Shown: piece by piece, positions 22,642-34,229 of the stretch
How positions within the stretch are numbered: position 1 is the first letter of the stretch
Layout: the number at the start of each line of letters is the position of its first letter
Source: Charina bottae
Lineage: Eukaryota; Chordata; Lepidosauria; Squamata; Charinaidae
Direction of reading: 5' to 3'
Length of the DNA: 64,000 bases
NCBI GenBank assembly: GCA_023362775.1
Contig: JALMGJ010000006.1
Coordinates: forward strand, 9,373,501-9,437,500
Notes under the pieces: model-generated
The model's input: only the letters and a program-made list of their open reading frames with translations
What the model was told of the DNA's origin: nothing
The model's database searches: none
Made by a program: the position numbers and the translations under genes

Positions 22642-22950
22642 GACAGCATAGCCCGCAGCTGGATAATGGAAGGGGCAAGAGGCTCAGAAGAGAGACTCCC
22701 TAGTTTCTCAGGCTGTAAAGGAGATGGGAGGGGAGACTTGCAATATCTGTCAGTGTAGCTTTACAATAAAGTAGAATTAGCTCATCTGGTTGTGATTCCT
22801 ATCTGGTTTACCCCACGAGGCCGAAATCAATCTTGCAAGTCTGAAAGTACATCTCTCACCCCCCCCCTCTCCTTTACAGCCCAAGAAACTAGGGAGGGTC
22901 CCTTCTGAGCCTCTTGACCTGCCCACTATCCAGCTGCGGGCTATGCTGTC
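22642..22950. repeat. Inverted duplication of about 100-bp arms
   Basis: The left arm begins GACAGCATAGCCCGCAGCTG and runs to about 22743; its reverse complement, diverged by scattered changes and a small insertion, occupies about 22833-22950. About 90 bp with an AATAAA lies between. The origin is unknown. Confidence 0.8.
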
Positions 22951-23417
22951 TCTTATCTGACCGTTCCCTTGGCAGCATCTCTTTGCCCAGTCTCCCAAGG
23001 TCTTTCCCACATACCATTACAGTCTCACATATAGTCGTATACGAGATGGGCGGCAGAGAAATTTGACAAATAACTAAATAAATTGCATCTGCATAACCCA
23101 CCTGTCTTCCCCTCCCATCCATCCCACCTCATCCTAATTTAAATCCTACATCAGTCTAGCCACTCTATGCATCCAATGAAGTGTTCTCCAAAGCTTATGC
23201 CTTTTAATAAAATGTGTTACCAATCGAAGAGAATCTGTTAGTTGCAAAAGGTGCTACCAGATCCCTGACTTTTTGTCACCATAGACTAACAAGGCTCTCC
23301 ACCTACAATGTAAGTTTCTTTGGATGGTGCCACTGTTGGGGTGAGTCTTTGAAAGAGGAAGCTAGTCTGAATAAGTTCTTTCTAAGCCTCAACTTATAAA
23401 GGTTCAGGGCAAAGAAC

Positions 23418-23662
23418 CAGTTTGGTCTAGTGGTTAAGGCAACGGGCTAGAAGCCAGGAGTCTGTGAGTTCTAGTCCCGCCTTAGGCATGAAAGCCGGCT
23501 GGGTGACCTTGGGCCAGTCCCTCTCTCTCAGCCCAACTCACCTCACAGGGTTGCTGTTGTGGGGAAAATAGGAGGAGGAAGGAGTATTAGGTATGTTAGC
23601 TGCCTTGAGTTATTTGTAAAAATAATAAAGGTGGGATAGAAAATAAATAAAATAATAAAAAT
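23418..23662 (+). mobile_element. CORE/MIR-like tRNA-derived SINE (single core)
   Basis: A tRNA-like head (GTTTGGTCTAGTGGTTAAGG, GAGTTCTAGTCCCGCC) is followed by the core GGGTGACCTTGGGCCAGTC and a tail CTTGAGTTATTTGTAAAAAT ending in AATAAA repeats. A 7-bp duplication AAAGAAC lies at 23411-23417 and 23663-23669. Two other copies here have tandem cores. Confidence 0.85.
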
Positions 23663-23852
23663 AAAGAACGAAAAGACCTTAGTGTACTAACAGGTAGATG
23701 GTGGAGACGATGATCAAGCACTCTTGTCTTTTTAATTTTTAAACAAATAAATTTCTGATCCACTTTTGGAGGCACATTGCAATCACACAAGACAGCTTAA
23801 AGAAATAAATTTAAAAGTACATAAAATAGAGTAAGTAATCAAGTGGTAAGGT

Positions 23853-24065
23853 AAGGTTTCCCCTTCCAGTCGTATCTGGCTCTAGGGGGCGGCACTCATC
23901 TCCAATTCTCGGCCGAGGGAGCCAGCATTGTCCATAGACGCTTCCCTGGTCATGTGGCCAGCATGACTAAATGCCGAGGCACAGTCGTTTAGTCGTGTCC
24001 GACTCTTCGTGACCTCGTGGACCATAGCACGCCAGGCCTTCCTGTCCTCCACTGTCTCCCAGCAA
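23853..24065 (-). mobile_element. Sauria SINE fragment abutting Bov-B 3' end
   Basis: Bases 23853-23975 are the reverse complement of the SINE 3' half (AGGTAAGGTTTCCCC, GGGGGCGGCACTCATCTCC, CATGTGGCCAGCATGACT). From about 23987 the text GTCGTTTAGTCGTGTCCGAC and TTCGTGACCTCGTGGACC is the Bov-B 3' end as at 10886 and 42070, in the same orientation. Confidence 0.75.
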
Positions 24066-25060
24066 TATAAAATCTTACTTCTGCCCGTAAGGTTTCCTGT
24101 TGGACTTCAGCCAAGTCCAATTGAGGATGGTCCTAAACTCATTTGATGCCCAATTTTTGCACGCTTGGTTCCTTGGATCACACCTATAAAGGTTCCAGAT
24201 CTTTTTTTCCAGTTAATACAGTATTCCATGAGTTTTTGACATGGACTCCTAATTTTTCTGTTATTTAAGCTTCATGCGCAATGTTTATCTTCTAGGGCGG
24301 TTGGTTTTTTTGTTTTTTTGCAAGTATTAATTAAGTTTCCCATTGTTAAAATAGCTTCAGAACTTGGGGTAAATGTTCAGTGAACACCTTTAGGTCTCCC
24401 CAGCATGGAATTTGTTTCAAATTTATGACTAAATGGCTTCTATTTCTGAACCACAGTGGATTTGACCTCCTCTTGGAAATGCAGTTCATGGAAAATTATC
24501 ATTCCTGGCAAAGCCAGACTGATGGATTGTTAAGCCAATAGCACAGCTGCTTCTTCTCTCTTTTCCTTTCATGGCTGTTGGATGGCATTCTTGTGACGCT
24601 TTCTAAGATTTTTTGCAAGGAGAAGAAGATAGCTCTCTTCTGCTGCTCGTCTTTGACACACGTTTTGATAAACAATTCGGAGCTATCCCAAGATAGTTTC
24701 TTCTGCATTTTTATCATGTCCTTGTGGCACAACTCAGGCTTTGCATTCATGAGGCTCGTGCTGAGTCTCTGTCATCTCCCCGGTCAGAAAAGGTCTCACT
24801 TAATATAAAAATAAAAATCAAGGGATGCTAGAAGATTTCAGTCTTTGTAAATCCCTAGTCAAGTCAAACTTTCAGTCAAAGAGCAGTAGAGGATGAAACA
24901 ATTAACAAACAGTTTAAAAGTAAAAGAGGATGACCGAACATAAAATACAAGCTGAAAGAATAATGAAGAATATTACTGTCACTATTGTTACCATTGTAAG
25001 CTACGTCTCTAGGACTAAAAAAAAAAGTTGCAAATTGTGATGGGCATATTGGAATGTAAC

Positions 25061-25401
25061 TACAGGTAGTCGTCACTTAGCTACCATAATTGGGACCAGA
25101 ATTTTGGTTGCTAAGTGAAGAGGTCATTAAGTGAATCCGACCCGATTTTACAACCTTTTTTGCGGCAGTCATTAAGGGAATCACTGCAGGTGTTAAGCGA
25201 ACCAAATAGTTGTTAAGCAAATCATGTGGGTCCCCATTGATTTTGCTTGCCAGAAGCCGGGCGGGAAGGTCAAAAATGGTGGTCACATGACCATGGAGAT
25301 GCTGTGACAGTGTGAGGACCAGTTGTAGGTCAGTTTTTTCAGCACCGTCGTAAGTCCAAACCATCACTAAATGAATGGTTGTTAAGTGAGGACTACCTGC
25401 A
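25061..25401. mobile_element. Tigger-like MITE
   Basis: Left end TACAGGTAGTCGTCACTTAG, right end GTGAGGACTACCTGCA (TGTA mutated to TGCA). Internal sequence matches 18242 closely but lacks one segment. Confidence 0.87.
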
Positions 25402-25629
25402 TTTTTTGGATGTTACATTCTTCTACACCAGTGTTTTTCAAAGTGAGGTCCATGCACTCCAGCAGTTCAATTTTTCAATTTTTTTTTTACTGATAAGGGT
25501 ACACAATCAGAAGAGTTGTAATCCTATGACACTGAAAGGGTTGACTGAAACAAAGCTAGGTTAGATGAGGGACACTGTGAGAAGTAACTTCAGCAGTTGT
25601 ATCACAGATTATGCCTTGGTAAGAGGGGG

Positions 25630-25931
25630 CTGGATGGATGCATAGATGGATGCATGGATGGACAGATGCATGGACAGATGCAAGGATGGATGGATGGATG
25701 GGAGGAAGGGAGGAAGGGAGGAAGGGAGGGAGGGAGGGAGGGAGGGAGGGAGGGAGGGAGGAAGGAAGGAAGGAAGGAAGGGCTAGAAGAACGAATACAA
25801 TGGAAGTTTCAGGATGGATGGATGGATGGATGGATGGATGGAAGGAAGGAAGGAAGGAAGGAAGGAAGGAAGGAAGGAAGGAAGGAAGGAAGGAAGGAAG
25901 GCCTAGAAGAACAAATACAATGGAAGTTTCA
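25630..25931. repeat. Compound GGAT/GGGA/GGAA minisatellite, duplicated
   Basis: Runs of GGAT, GGGA and GGAA are followed by AGAAGAACGAATACAATGGA; the whole (GGAT-run, GGAA-run, AGAAGAACAAATACAATGGA) recurs once. The + strand is nearly pure purine and ends about 90 bp before exon C. Confidence 0.95.
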
Positions 25932-26021
25932 CACTGAGTTGGTGGATTTAAAATAAATCTGTTAGACTTTGGATTTGGTAATCAACCTCACTGCTGCAGC
26001 TTCTCTCTGTTCTCTCTGCAG

Positions 26022-26156
26022 GAATGAATGCTTTACAGCTACAGAATTTGGCAACTTTAGCAGCTGCTGCCGCCGCAGCCCAATCCTCAGCCAACACCAC
26101 CAATGCGAACCCACTCTCCACAGCATCGGGGGCCCTTGGTGCACTCACGAGCCCAG
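26022..26156 (+). CDS. CELF2: CELF2 coding exon C: alanine-rich linker
   Basis: The exon is 135 nt and phase 1 at both ends. With the split Gly it reads G-MNALQLQNLATLAAAAAAAQ and runs to LGALTSP. The acceptor (tctctgcag) sits on a strong pyrimidine tract; the donor is CCAG|gtatga. It holds a run of seven alanines within the low-complexity linker between RRM2 and RRM3, the part of CELF proteins that recruits effectors and varies most by splicing (family knowledge). About 90 bp upstream lies a long purine-rich minisatellite (25630-25931), an unusual neighbour for an acceptor. Being symmetric, the exon could be skipped without loss of frame. A few residues (SSANTT, STASGA) differ from the mammalian sequence as I recall it. 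Confidence 0.95.
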
Positions 26157-26401
26157 GTATGACCGAGCAGAGCGCTCTTCTTTTCACCTTGGTTCCAAGA
26201 AGGAGGGCAAGTAGAACAGGGAGGTTTAAACATTAAACCATCTCATAGCCGTGCATGCAGTGTGATTCTGGTGCAAACGATGGGTCCATTGGAGATTTTA
26301 TTCCAGTTTTTTCTCTTTGTGTGTTGTAAAGCAGATTTTCTTCCATCAAGAATGGAAACTCAGTCAGGGGCAATGCATGGACATTTCAACAGTCTGCATT
26401 G

Positions 26402-26551
26402 TAGGGGTGTCTGCAGGGTGTAGTCAAAAAGGTCAAGATGGCAGCCATGTTGGTGTGATTGCAGCTCCCCCTGGTTTTTATGTGTGTCATTAGATTATTC
26501 CACCGCAGCCACCATCTTGACATTTGGGGGCATATCTTGCAGACACCCCTG
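26402..26551. mobile_element. hAT-like MITE, TCAAGATGGCAGCCA family
   Basis: TAGGGGTGTCTGCA and TGCAGACACCCCTG are inverted termini; inside, GGTCAAGATGGCAGCCA and GCAGCCACCATCTTGACA are also inverted. Flanks ctgcattg and ctgtatta agree at 6 of 8 positions. Confidence 0.75.
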
Positions 26552-29287
26552 CTGTATTAAATTGTGATTTCAGCTGTATTAACTGTGTTGTTTTATATTT
26601 TGGTAAGGAGTTAAGATTTGGGGCTAATGAGGAAGTTTTGGTAATGTGTCTGCCCTATCTAATGGCAAGGTTTCTTTTTGAAAAGACATTTTATCTCCTT
26701 CACGTTGCTAACACTCCCAGATGAAAGTACAGAATTTTAACCAGAGGATAATCATTCATTCATGGATTGTTGCAGGTCATTTAGCCTTGAGAATCTGGGG
26801 AACTATGTCTCATATGAACATTTTATGTAGCTTATCTGTATTATCAGTATTTACTTTTGTTTTTTTTAAAAAAATCGTGGTATTTAATTTATGTTTACAC
26901 TGCACCTAATAAGAAGTTAACCTGATTTTTGCTTGTTACAATATTTATCAAGTTTTATCAACTCTGTTTTTATTTCATTTCAAAAACCCCAGAATTTTAA
27001 GAATCCTAGAAACCATGGAACCTTCTTTTATATTGATAGTTTTAACAAATTCTTTTTTTTTTTTAATTTTGGACACTCTTGATTTTCTCTTGCGACTTTT
27101 GAAAGAGGGAAAGACAAATGTCCTTCTGTGTTGTCCCTTGGGATGAATTTAGATCAGCTTCTCACATCAGGATAAATCTGAAGATCTGTGCTATGGCCCC
27201 ATCTAATGTCTGATGTATTTAGTTGCAAAAGTGCTATTTTGTACAAATAATTGTAATCTGACATTGGCTTGTTAGAAGCTCCAGAGAGATCAAATCATGG
27301 CTATAACGTGCAGGAATAGCTTAGCTTTTAATCTTGAAGCAAGGTATATTTTAGTTTATAAATGATTCCCTTCTTATCATAGCATATATCTGTGGTGCAC
27401 AGTTTCAGTTCCATTGTGAACGTTCATGATTCATGGCAGCCATGCAAAAAACTTGTATGTTTTCTCTTTGTTAGGAGAATGTGGAAATCTACCATTGCTA
27501 CATTTTTGTCACACTGACAAGGCAAAGAATTCTGTCTCAAGTGGTCAAGCAAAGCTGTTTTGTTCCGACTCAGCCGACAACCTTTCCTCCTTATCTCTTT
27601 GCTCCAGAGCTGGAGAAATGCTCAGTGACCAGTTATGCTTAAAATTTGCAGATTTCAGATGTATCTGACATTCCTTGCCTTGCCATCCAAGCACCTTGGT
27701 TGGCTTTTCCCAAATTTTAATGCTGTCTAAGTTGTGGATTCTACTTCTGGCACCCACATGTATAAGAGAGTACTGTTTTTAGACCGGATTTAGGATTTAC
27801 ACAGCTGAGTGGCGGTTGGCAGAGAATGCAAGATAATGCTATATAAGGAATAAATACCAATTGAAGATGATAAGAGCAAATGAAATTATTGGAGAGAGCC
27901 TACGGATAACTTTGGGTGGGGTGGGGCTTGCTGTTTGCTTCCACCCCGGTGACATCATCTGGCCCACAAGAGTGGGAATACAGCAGGCTCTGGCAATGGA
28001 TTGGAACCTTTTCCATACTCCCATTACAACCAAAATTAAAAGCAGATTTTGCATGCTTAGGGTATGTGTTGGGGGGGGGGGCAGAGGGCTGCCAAGATCT
28101 ACTGATCCACCTAGTCGGCTGGATGATTTTGAACTATTTGCTGTTTTTTCAACCTGTTTCACAGTTTTATTGTGAGAAAAGAATCGTGGAAAAATTATGT
28201 ACAAGGCTTTGTAGAGAGGAAGGGTGGGCTACAATAGTACTAATGGGACTTAGTATTGTTACTATTGCAAATGGAATATATTAAAATGGTTTCAGCTGTG
28301 CAGTCATGCACCCAGTACTCTTTGTTCCTGCTTTCAAACATGGCTTATAAAAAGAGGAGACCGTTTCAAAATGACCTTAAAATGCACACTCTTTCAAAAT
28401 GACCTTGGCTTTTCATACTATGTCCTAGCCACAGAGTCTACCAAATCCAAGGGTGTCTTTTCAGCATGATTCACATGTAATCATGAATTCTGCTACAAAA
28501 AAAAAAATCCCAAATTTGTTTGCTGCTACAAAATTCGGAAGATGCTGTTCTGGTTAATTTAGCATTCTTCCTTAGCGGGGAAAATTGTGTACAGGAGAAA
28601 AATCAGCTCTCTTGACTTTAATGAAGCTGCCTTAATGAACATGTTCTAAGCATTATTAAACTTGGAAATGTGTTTAATAGCTAGAGAATGGCCTTAGAGC
28701 ATCCTTGTACATTTATATAGAAGCTTGGGGTTATTAACTTTCATAAATCAACTTTAAAATTAGAGAGGAAAGTTGCTCCACCACTGGGAAATCACTGCTA
28801 TAGGAGTCACTGCTATAGGAGCAACTACATTTATGACGCAACTACATTTATGACTATCTAAGAGTGTCAGATAAGTTTGCAGGGTGAGGATCACTGAGCC
28901 ATTAAGAAAATCATTCTGTTTTTCACACAGCTCAGCCATCGGCTTTAGGCAGCCCTAAAGAGGAACCTATTGTGCTCAGCGATTGTGATGCTTAACTATT
29001 CTTCCATTTAAGCCTGGGGTCATTCCTTAAAGCCCTGTGGCATTTGCAGACGTTCTGGGGGAGAGGATGGGATGGGATGAAAGGACCCTTAACAGAGACC
29101 CCAAGAAACATCTCCTGTTCCTCCAGTTACAAAAATTCTCTTTCCTTTCCTCAGATCTTTCCTTTGTTGTGACGAATGTTCAGAACTGAGGGGACAGCTA
29201 GACACCAACCCAGCTGTCATCTTAAATCCATCTGAGCATGCTCAACAGGACCAGCTATTGGGTGGCTTTGCTTAATTACTATGGTGC

Positions 29288-29940
29288 ATTCGTTTTTTTA
29301 ATAGTAAATTTGATTAGGTTTCAAGAAAAGAATAAAAACTACAAAAAAACAAAAAACTACAAAGAAAGGAAAAAAACTAAAAAAGTGCAGAAACACAAGA
29401 GAAAAATTTGCTAATATCTTCAAATTTAATATAAAAATAATAACAGGAAGACAATTGTTTACTCTCAATCTTTGGAATTTCCTTTGAAAGGAAAACGAAA
29501 TCCAAAACTTAAAATATTTTTTTTAAAAAAAAAAAGTAATCCCAAAAATAACGCTAAGCACCAAGAGAACCAGCTTCTCCTCGCTGTAGAAAGCCTCTCT
29601 TGGGGTACATATACTTAAAAAAAATACAAATTGGTGATTTAGAAATGGGGTGGCCGGTCTTAGTGTCCCTTTAAGGTTACAGCATGGCTTGGAAATGGTG
29701 ACGTCCCAGCCTCCCCGCTGCTCTTACCAGTCAAGCGTGAAATGCTGTTTGCGATCTTCTGGCTGCAAACAGCCATCCGGAGGACAGGTGAAATAATTCC
29801 AGGTATTCTCCTTGATCCGGAGAACGTTTCTGGGCTTCAGGAAAACCTGCCTGGGCTCAGAAAAAGTTACCGTGTTGTCAGCTCCGCCCGCTGAACCAGC
29901 GGGCACAGCCATTCAGTCTGCCATTCCCACCGGAAGCCTC
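29288..29940 (-). mobile_element. Unclassified 653-bp insertion with 14-bp target duplications
   Basis: AATTACTATGGTGC occurs exactly at 29274-29287 and 29941-29954, bracketing an insertion absent from the ancestral site. A T run at the left edge suggests retroposition with the sense strand being minus. On that strand an ATG at 29912 opens a 62-codon frame ending FTLDW with a stop (TAA), where CTGGTAAGA resembles a donor site. Low-complexity A/T sequence fills the rest. I recognise no family. Confidence 0.7.
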
Positions 29941-32289
29941 AATTACTATGGTGCTTTCTTGAGATGGCCTATTTATGTGCAATAATGTACCACTGAGGTT
30001 TAATCATTTCTGTTATGCCACCAGAAACACGGTCTTTGCCGTCTTTTTATTCCTTGGAGAAAGTGAGCATACGATGTCTGGAAATCTGCTGCTTATAAAA
30101 GCAATGGCCACAAAAGAAGCATACAGAATATTCAGCATTAATCCTTATGTCCATGGGAAACCACATAAAAAAAGCCTACATTTATCTTATCATGTGAAAA
30201 TAGCAATATGTAGCCCAAGATCTCTTCTGCAGGCTTCCCGAGAAAGGGATACCTAGACTCTTTGCTGAGTCCATTGTTTTATTTTAACTTTTCTGTCCTA
30301 TTCTGGGTAATCGTCCATAAAAATGTAAAAGAAAAGGCAGCAGAAGCAATTAATTGCTAATCGGAGACAAGATGAGCATAGAAAAATAGGCAGACATTCT
30401 GCAAGGAACTCCGGGATTCCATAAAGCCGAATCTAACTTTGGCCAGCTTCTAAATAATAGTGGATAAAGGACATGCAGTTGCAGTCAGAAACCGTATTGG
30501 TGCAAGTTTTTATCCTGCAGGGGACAAGGCAGTGGAGTCCAAGGAATATTGCAGAGGATCTGAGTTTGGGTACAGATCCTTCAGGGTCTCTTGAATTTTG
30601 GAAACCCAAGAGGCTGATATGCCAGTATGCTCCACCCAGCTACAATCTAACCCCTTGTCCCCCAGCAGCAGCCCTCCCTGAATTCTGCTATCAAGCAAAA
30701 ACATCCGTTTAATAGCCTTGTTCCTCCTTACAAACTCTACATCTAAACTAAAAACAACCCTTGTTAAGGTGTTCTTTTGATTTCAACTTTCTTATCTACT
30801 GCTACATTTTCCACCCCATTAAATACTTTGTAAACCTGAATAAGAGCTTTCCCTGGTTGTTCTCAGTTCCAAGGAATACACATTTAGCTCTATAAAGCCA
30901 CACGTACCATCTCAAAGCATTTCCATTAAAGTCTAGGCTATAGTACAGCATTTATATTTGCTTTCTTTGGCGGTGGGGGGGAGGATAAGTGCCTCTTTTT
31001 TATTTATTTATCTCTATATTTTTGCAGTTGCCAGAGGATGGGGGGTTGGTCTTCCTTTTTTGATGTTGAAATATTTTAAATCAACTTCCCATTGTTTTTT
31101 ATCTAAAGACAATTTGTTTCTCATCTGATTACATAAGTGGATATGCAGTTGAGGGAAAAGCACTTCCTGTCTAATTTAATGACGTTAAATGAACTGTGAT
31201 TAATGAAGCTATACAAGTAAAATGCAGGCTTATAGCATTTGTACTTATTTCTCGATCTTGGCAAGACTGAGTAAGGAACATGGGGCTGATGGTACAAGTA
31301 AGAGGCAACTGTTGTTCAACAACCAATCAAACCTTTTCATGGTGCCACATTAGAGCAGATGTGGAAATTGACACCATTAGCTCTTGAGTAGTTTTGAAAC
31401 TTTCAGAAGTTGTACTTTTGCAGAAAAATTACACCAGGGGGAAAACAGGCATCTCCCTTCGCAATTTCTCCCTCCACATTCTCAGGTAGGATCATAGGTA
31501 TAGCAACCTGAGGAAAACACGTGCAGTAGCGTTTCTGGTTTTCCTTCCTTTGTCAAATTGATAAGGCCACCAACAGCTATTCCTGCTTCCTCTTACCTTA
31601 GTTCTTAGAACTCTAAGCAGAAAGTAGCAAGGGAACAATGGGTACAGTGATGGACAGAGAGTGAGAGCTGTTGGAACCATATTCTGTTCTCTCATGATCT
31701 GTAATAGGTGCAAAAAGCGAGTCTTGGCAGTCATATGTAGCCAGCCTACATCTTTTTTTGGTATCCCCAAGACCCCTCCCCAAGTGGGTTGGGCCAAAAA
31801 ATTGGGCCCGTTTTTGCATATTTGTGGACACTGGGATGGTTTAAGGGACACAACTGATACCTCTAAGCCTTGCAGATGGTACTCTTTAAGCTTTGAAGAC
31901 TCATTTTCTCCCTTAAAACTCCTGAACGTCTCCTCCAGATTGGCCCATGCTTTCCCTTTTCAAGTGACATCCCATGTGAATTCTGGGATGGCCTTCCTGA
32001 AGTCAACAGAAGTAATGCATCTCTGACCTATAGCCACCATAATCAGTGTGCCTTGTGATAATTGCAATGGGGAGATAGGGGGTGCTTTTGAATTTCCCTC
32101 TGTACTTTGAAAATGTTTTAGAACTATTTGGAATTAGTGGCTTCTTCTAAATCTGAGTGTCAAGACCAACATGACACTTCGTTAGCATCAACTCAACATC
32201 AGTCTATCAGGGTTTCCTCTATCTGCTAGAAAGATGTTCATCTTCTAAGCCTGGCTGATGATCAATATAGGGTTTGAATTCACAGATAG

Positions 32290-32310
32290 CTCTCTCTCTC
32301 TCTCTCTCTT
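32290..32310. repeat. CT microsatellite
   Basis: Ten CT units. Confidence 0.9.
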
Positions 32311-33616
32311 TTAAATACTTGATCTGCTTGGCAGTTATTTTTTAAGATTTTGTTCCACATTAATAAAAGAAGCTGTTGCTGCTTGTGTTATAGTTAATTC
32401 ACTTGATCTGCCATACAAATGCAAAGGATGTGGCATTCTTGACCAGTTTGTCTGCTTAAAAGAAAAGAAACTGTTTGCACGGGTAACATTTCTGTTCTTC
32501 ACTTTTGGGAAGCAGTTAAATGAGTTATGGGTCATTCATCATGTTAACCATACCACAAAAGATTTGCCTTTGCTAAGTAAAAGCATTCATTGTTTAGAGC
32601 ATAATTGTTTGAAACTTGGGCCATTTTTACAGAACATTTAGAATGCTTTTCCAGAGAAGCATCACAAAATCTTTCTCGAAGCCTAGCATCACTTAAAAGC
32701 TTTTTTTTTCTTTATTTGTTCATTTCAGCACAATACACATCTCTCCAAGAGGCAGTTGAAGCCTGCCAGGTGGCATTTTGTATAGTCCAGGCACCCACTG
32801 TGCTATCTGTAATTTGCTTCCAAAAATGATCCCAAAATAGCTGTACCTGTATGACAGTTTTCTAAATCAACCAACATAGTTTTCTTCTTGGAAGCTGGAC
32901 ATTTACAAAACCTCCATCTTATCCTTTTAAATATTTAGAATATATTTTGCTTCACAAAGAATGTGTGGACACTTATTATAGATGCATATGAAAACTGTGG
33001 GTAGAATCATCTAATTCAGCTCATATCAAGAGAGAGAAAAACAAAATTAACATTTTCACATCCATATTATCTTTTGAAAGCTACGTGATCACAACACATT
33101 GATCAGTATCTCCTACTCTTTGTCAAATTCCAGGCAAAAGGATTTCTCTTTTTCCTATTTTCTCTTTAAATTCTATAGATCATCTAAACCATCTAATTTT
33201 AGATCCCTTCCCTCCACGTTGCCCCATACAAATACACTCGCACAGAAGTAGTTGCTTTGCCCTTAAACACACATACACAACTATCTTGATCATTCCGTTG
33301 TCACAATTTGCTTGGTCATCCATCATGTACAAAGAACAAATCTTACTGGGCTTTATTAGGGATTACCTTGTGGTGATAAATCAGCAAAACACACTTATTT
33401 CTCCACTCCCATCACAGTGGCAGATTGACAACCAGTGGCCCTATTTTGGGTGATTTGGGGAAGGAGAGACCAGAGAGCTTCTGCAGGGTCATTGTGAAGA
33501 TTATTGTAGGCATTTCTCAGATAAAGTCACTTGGATTTGTTTGGAGTTGGATTTCTGGCTGTGCAGGTGCTGTGCATTTGTCTAAGCCACAGTCTTGCCC
33601 AGTTACTTGAAAGGAG

Positions 33617-34066
33617 TTTATTTGTTTATTTAATTTTTATCCCGCCTTTATTATTTTTATAAATAACTCAAGGCGGCGAACGTACCTAATACTCCTTCCT
33701 CCTCCTATTTTCCCCACAACAACCCTCTGAGGTGAGTTGGGCTGAGAGAGAGTGACTGGACCAAGGTCACCCAGCCGGCTTCCATGCCTAAGGTGGGACT
33801 AGAACTCTCAGTCTCCTGGTTTGCCATTGGCTCCTTCCTAGGGCTGAGAGAGAGTGATTGGCCCAAGGTCACCCACCTGGCTTTCGTGCCTAAGGCGGGA
33901 CTAGAACTCTCAGTCTCCTGGTTTGCCATTGGCTCCTTCCTAGGGCTGAGAGACAGGGACTGGCCCAAGGTCACCCAGCCGGCTTTTGTGCCTAAGGCAG
34001 GACTAGAACTCTCTGTCTCCTGGTTTCTAGCCCAGTGCTTTAACAACTAGACCAAACTGGCTCTCG
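33617..34066 (-). mobile_element. CORE/MIR-like SINE with tandem core units (minus strand)
   Basis: The tail (TTATTTGTTTATTT, CCCGCCTTTATTATTTTTAT) is at the left and the tRNA-like head (ACTAGACCAAACTGG) at the right. Between them the core segment is repeated about three times with period about 102 bp, joined by CATTGGCTCCTTCCTAGGGC. The same junction text occurs in the copy at 57953. Confidence 0.85.
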
Positions 34067-34229
34067 TTCAAGTCTGTCAGCCCTGATGACACAGTCCTTG
34101 GGGCTTTTGTCTTAGTTCCATGTCCCTCATGGTTGGTTAAGTCATCCCAGAGGACAATATGTCATTGATCCAGCAGAGATGAATGCATTTTTGTGGGAGG
34201 GGATGCTTTGAAGGAAATGGTGGTTTTCT

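Larger units (their letters stand above)
15672..26021 (+). other. CELF2 intron B-C (10.3 kb)
   Basis: The intron contains a PLE fragment with a perfect palindrome (15843-15962), a palindromic hAT MITE (16413-16529), a MITE-like repeat (16718-16851), Tigger-like MITEs (16919-17304, 18242-18656, 25061-25401), an inverted duplication (22642-22950), a CORE-type SINE (23418-23662), a SINE/Bov-B junction (23853-24065) and a minisatellite (25630-25931). Stretches 17400-18000, 18660-22600 and 24070-25060 show no mobile element I can name; 17430-17960 and 20990-21310 are AT-rich single-copy-looking sequence. Confidence 0.8.

Noticed and set aside
25597..25956. Open frames with GREGG/GRKE/DGWM repeats
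   Set aside because: They are translations of the GGAT/GGGA/GGAA minisatellite.
27839..28284. Overlapping 104-122-codon frames on both strands
   Set aside because: No splice-site or family support; they overlap in three frames around a G run and look like chance.
29724..29912. A 62-codon host gene on the minus strand
   Set aside because: It lies inside an insertion with target duplications and has no recognisable domain; kept only as part of that insertion.
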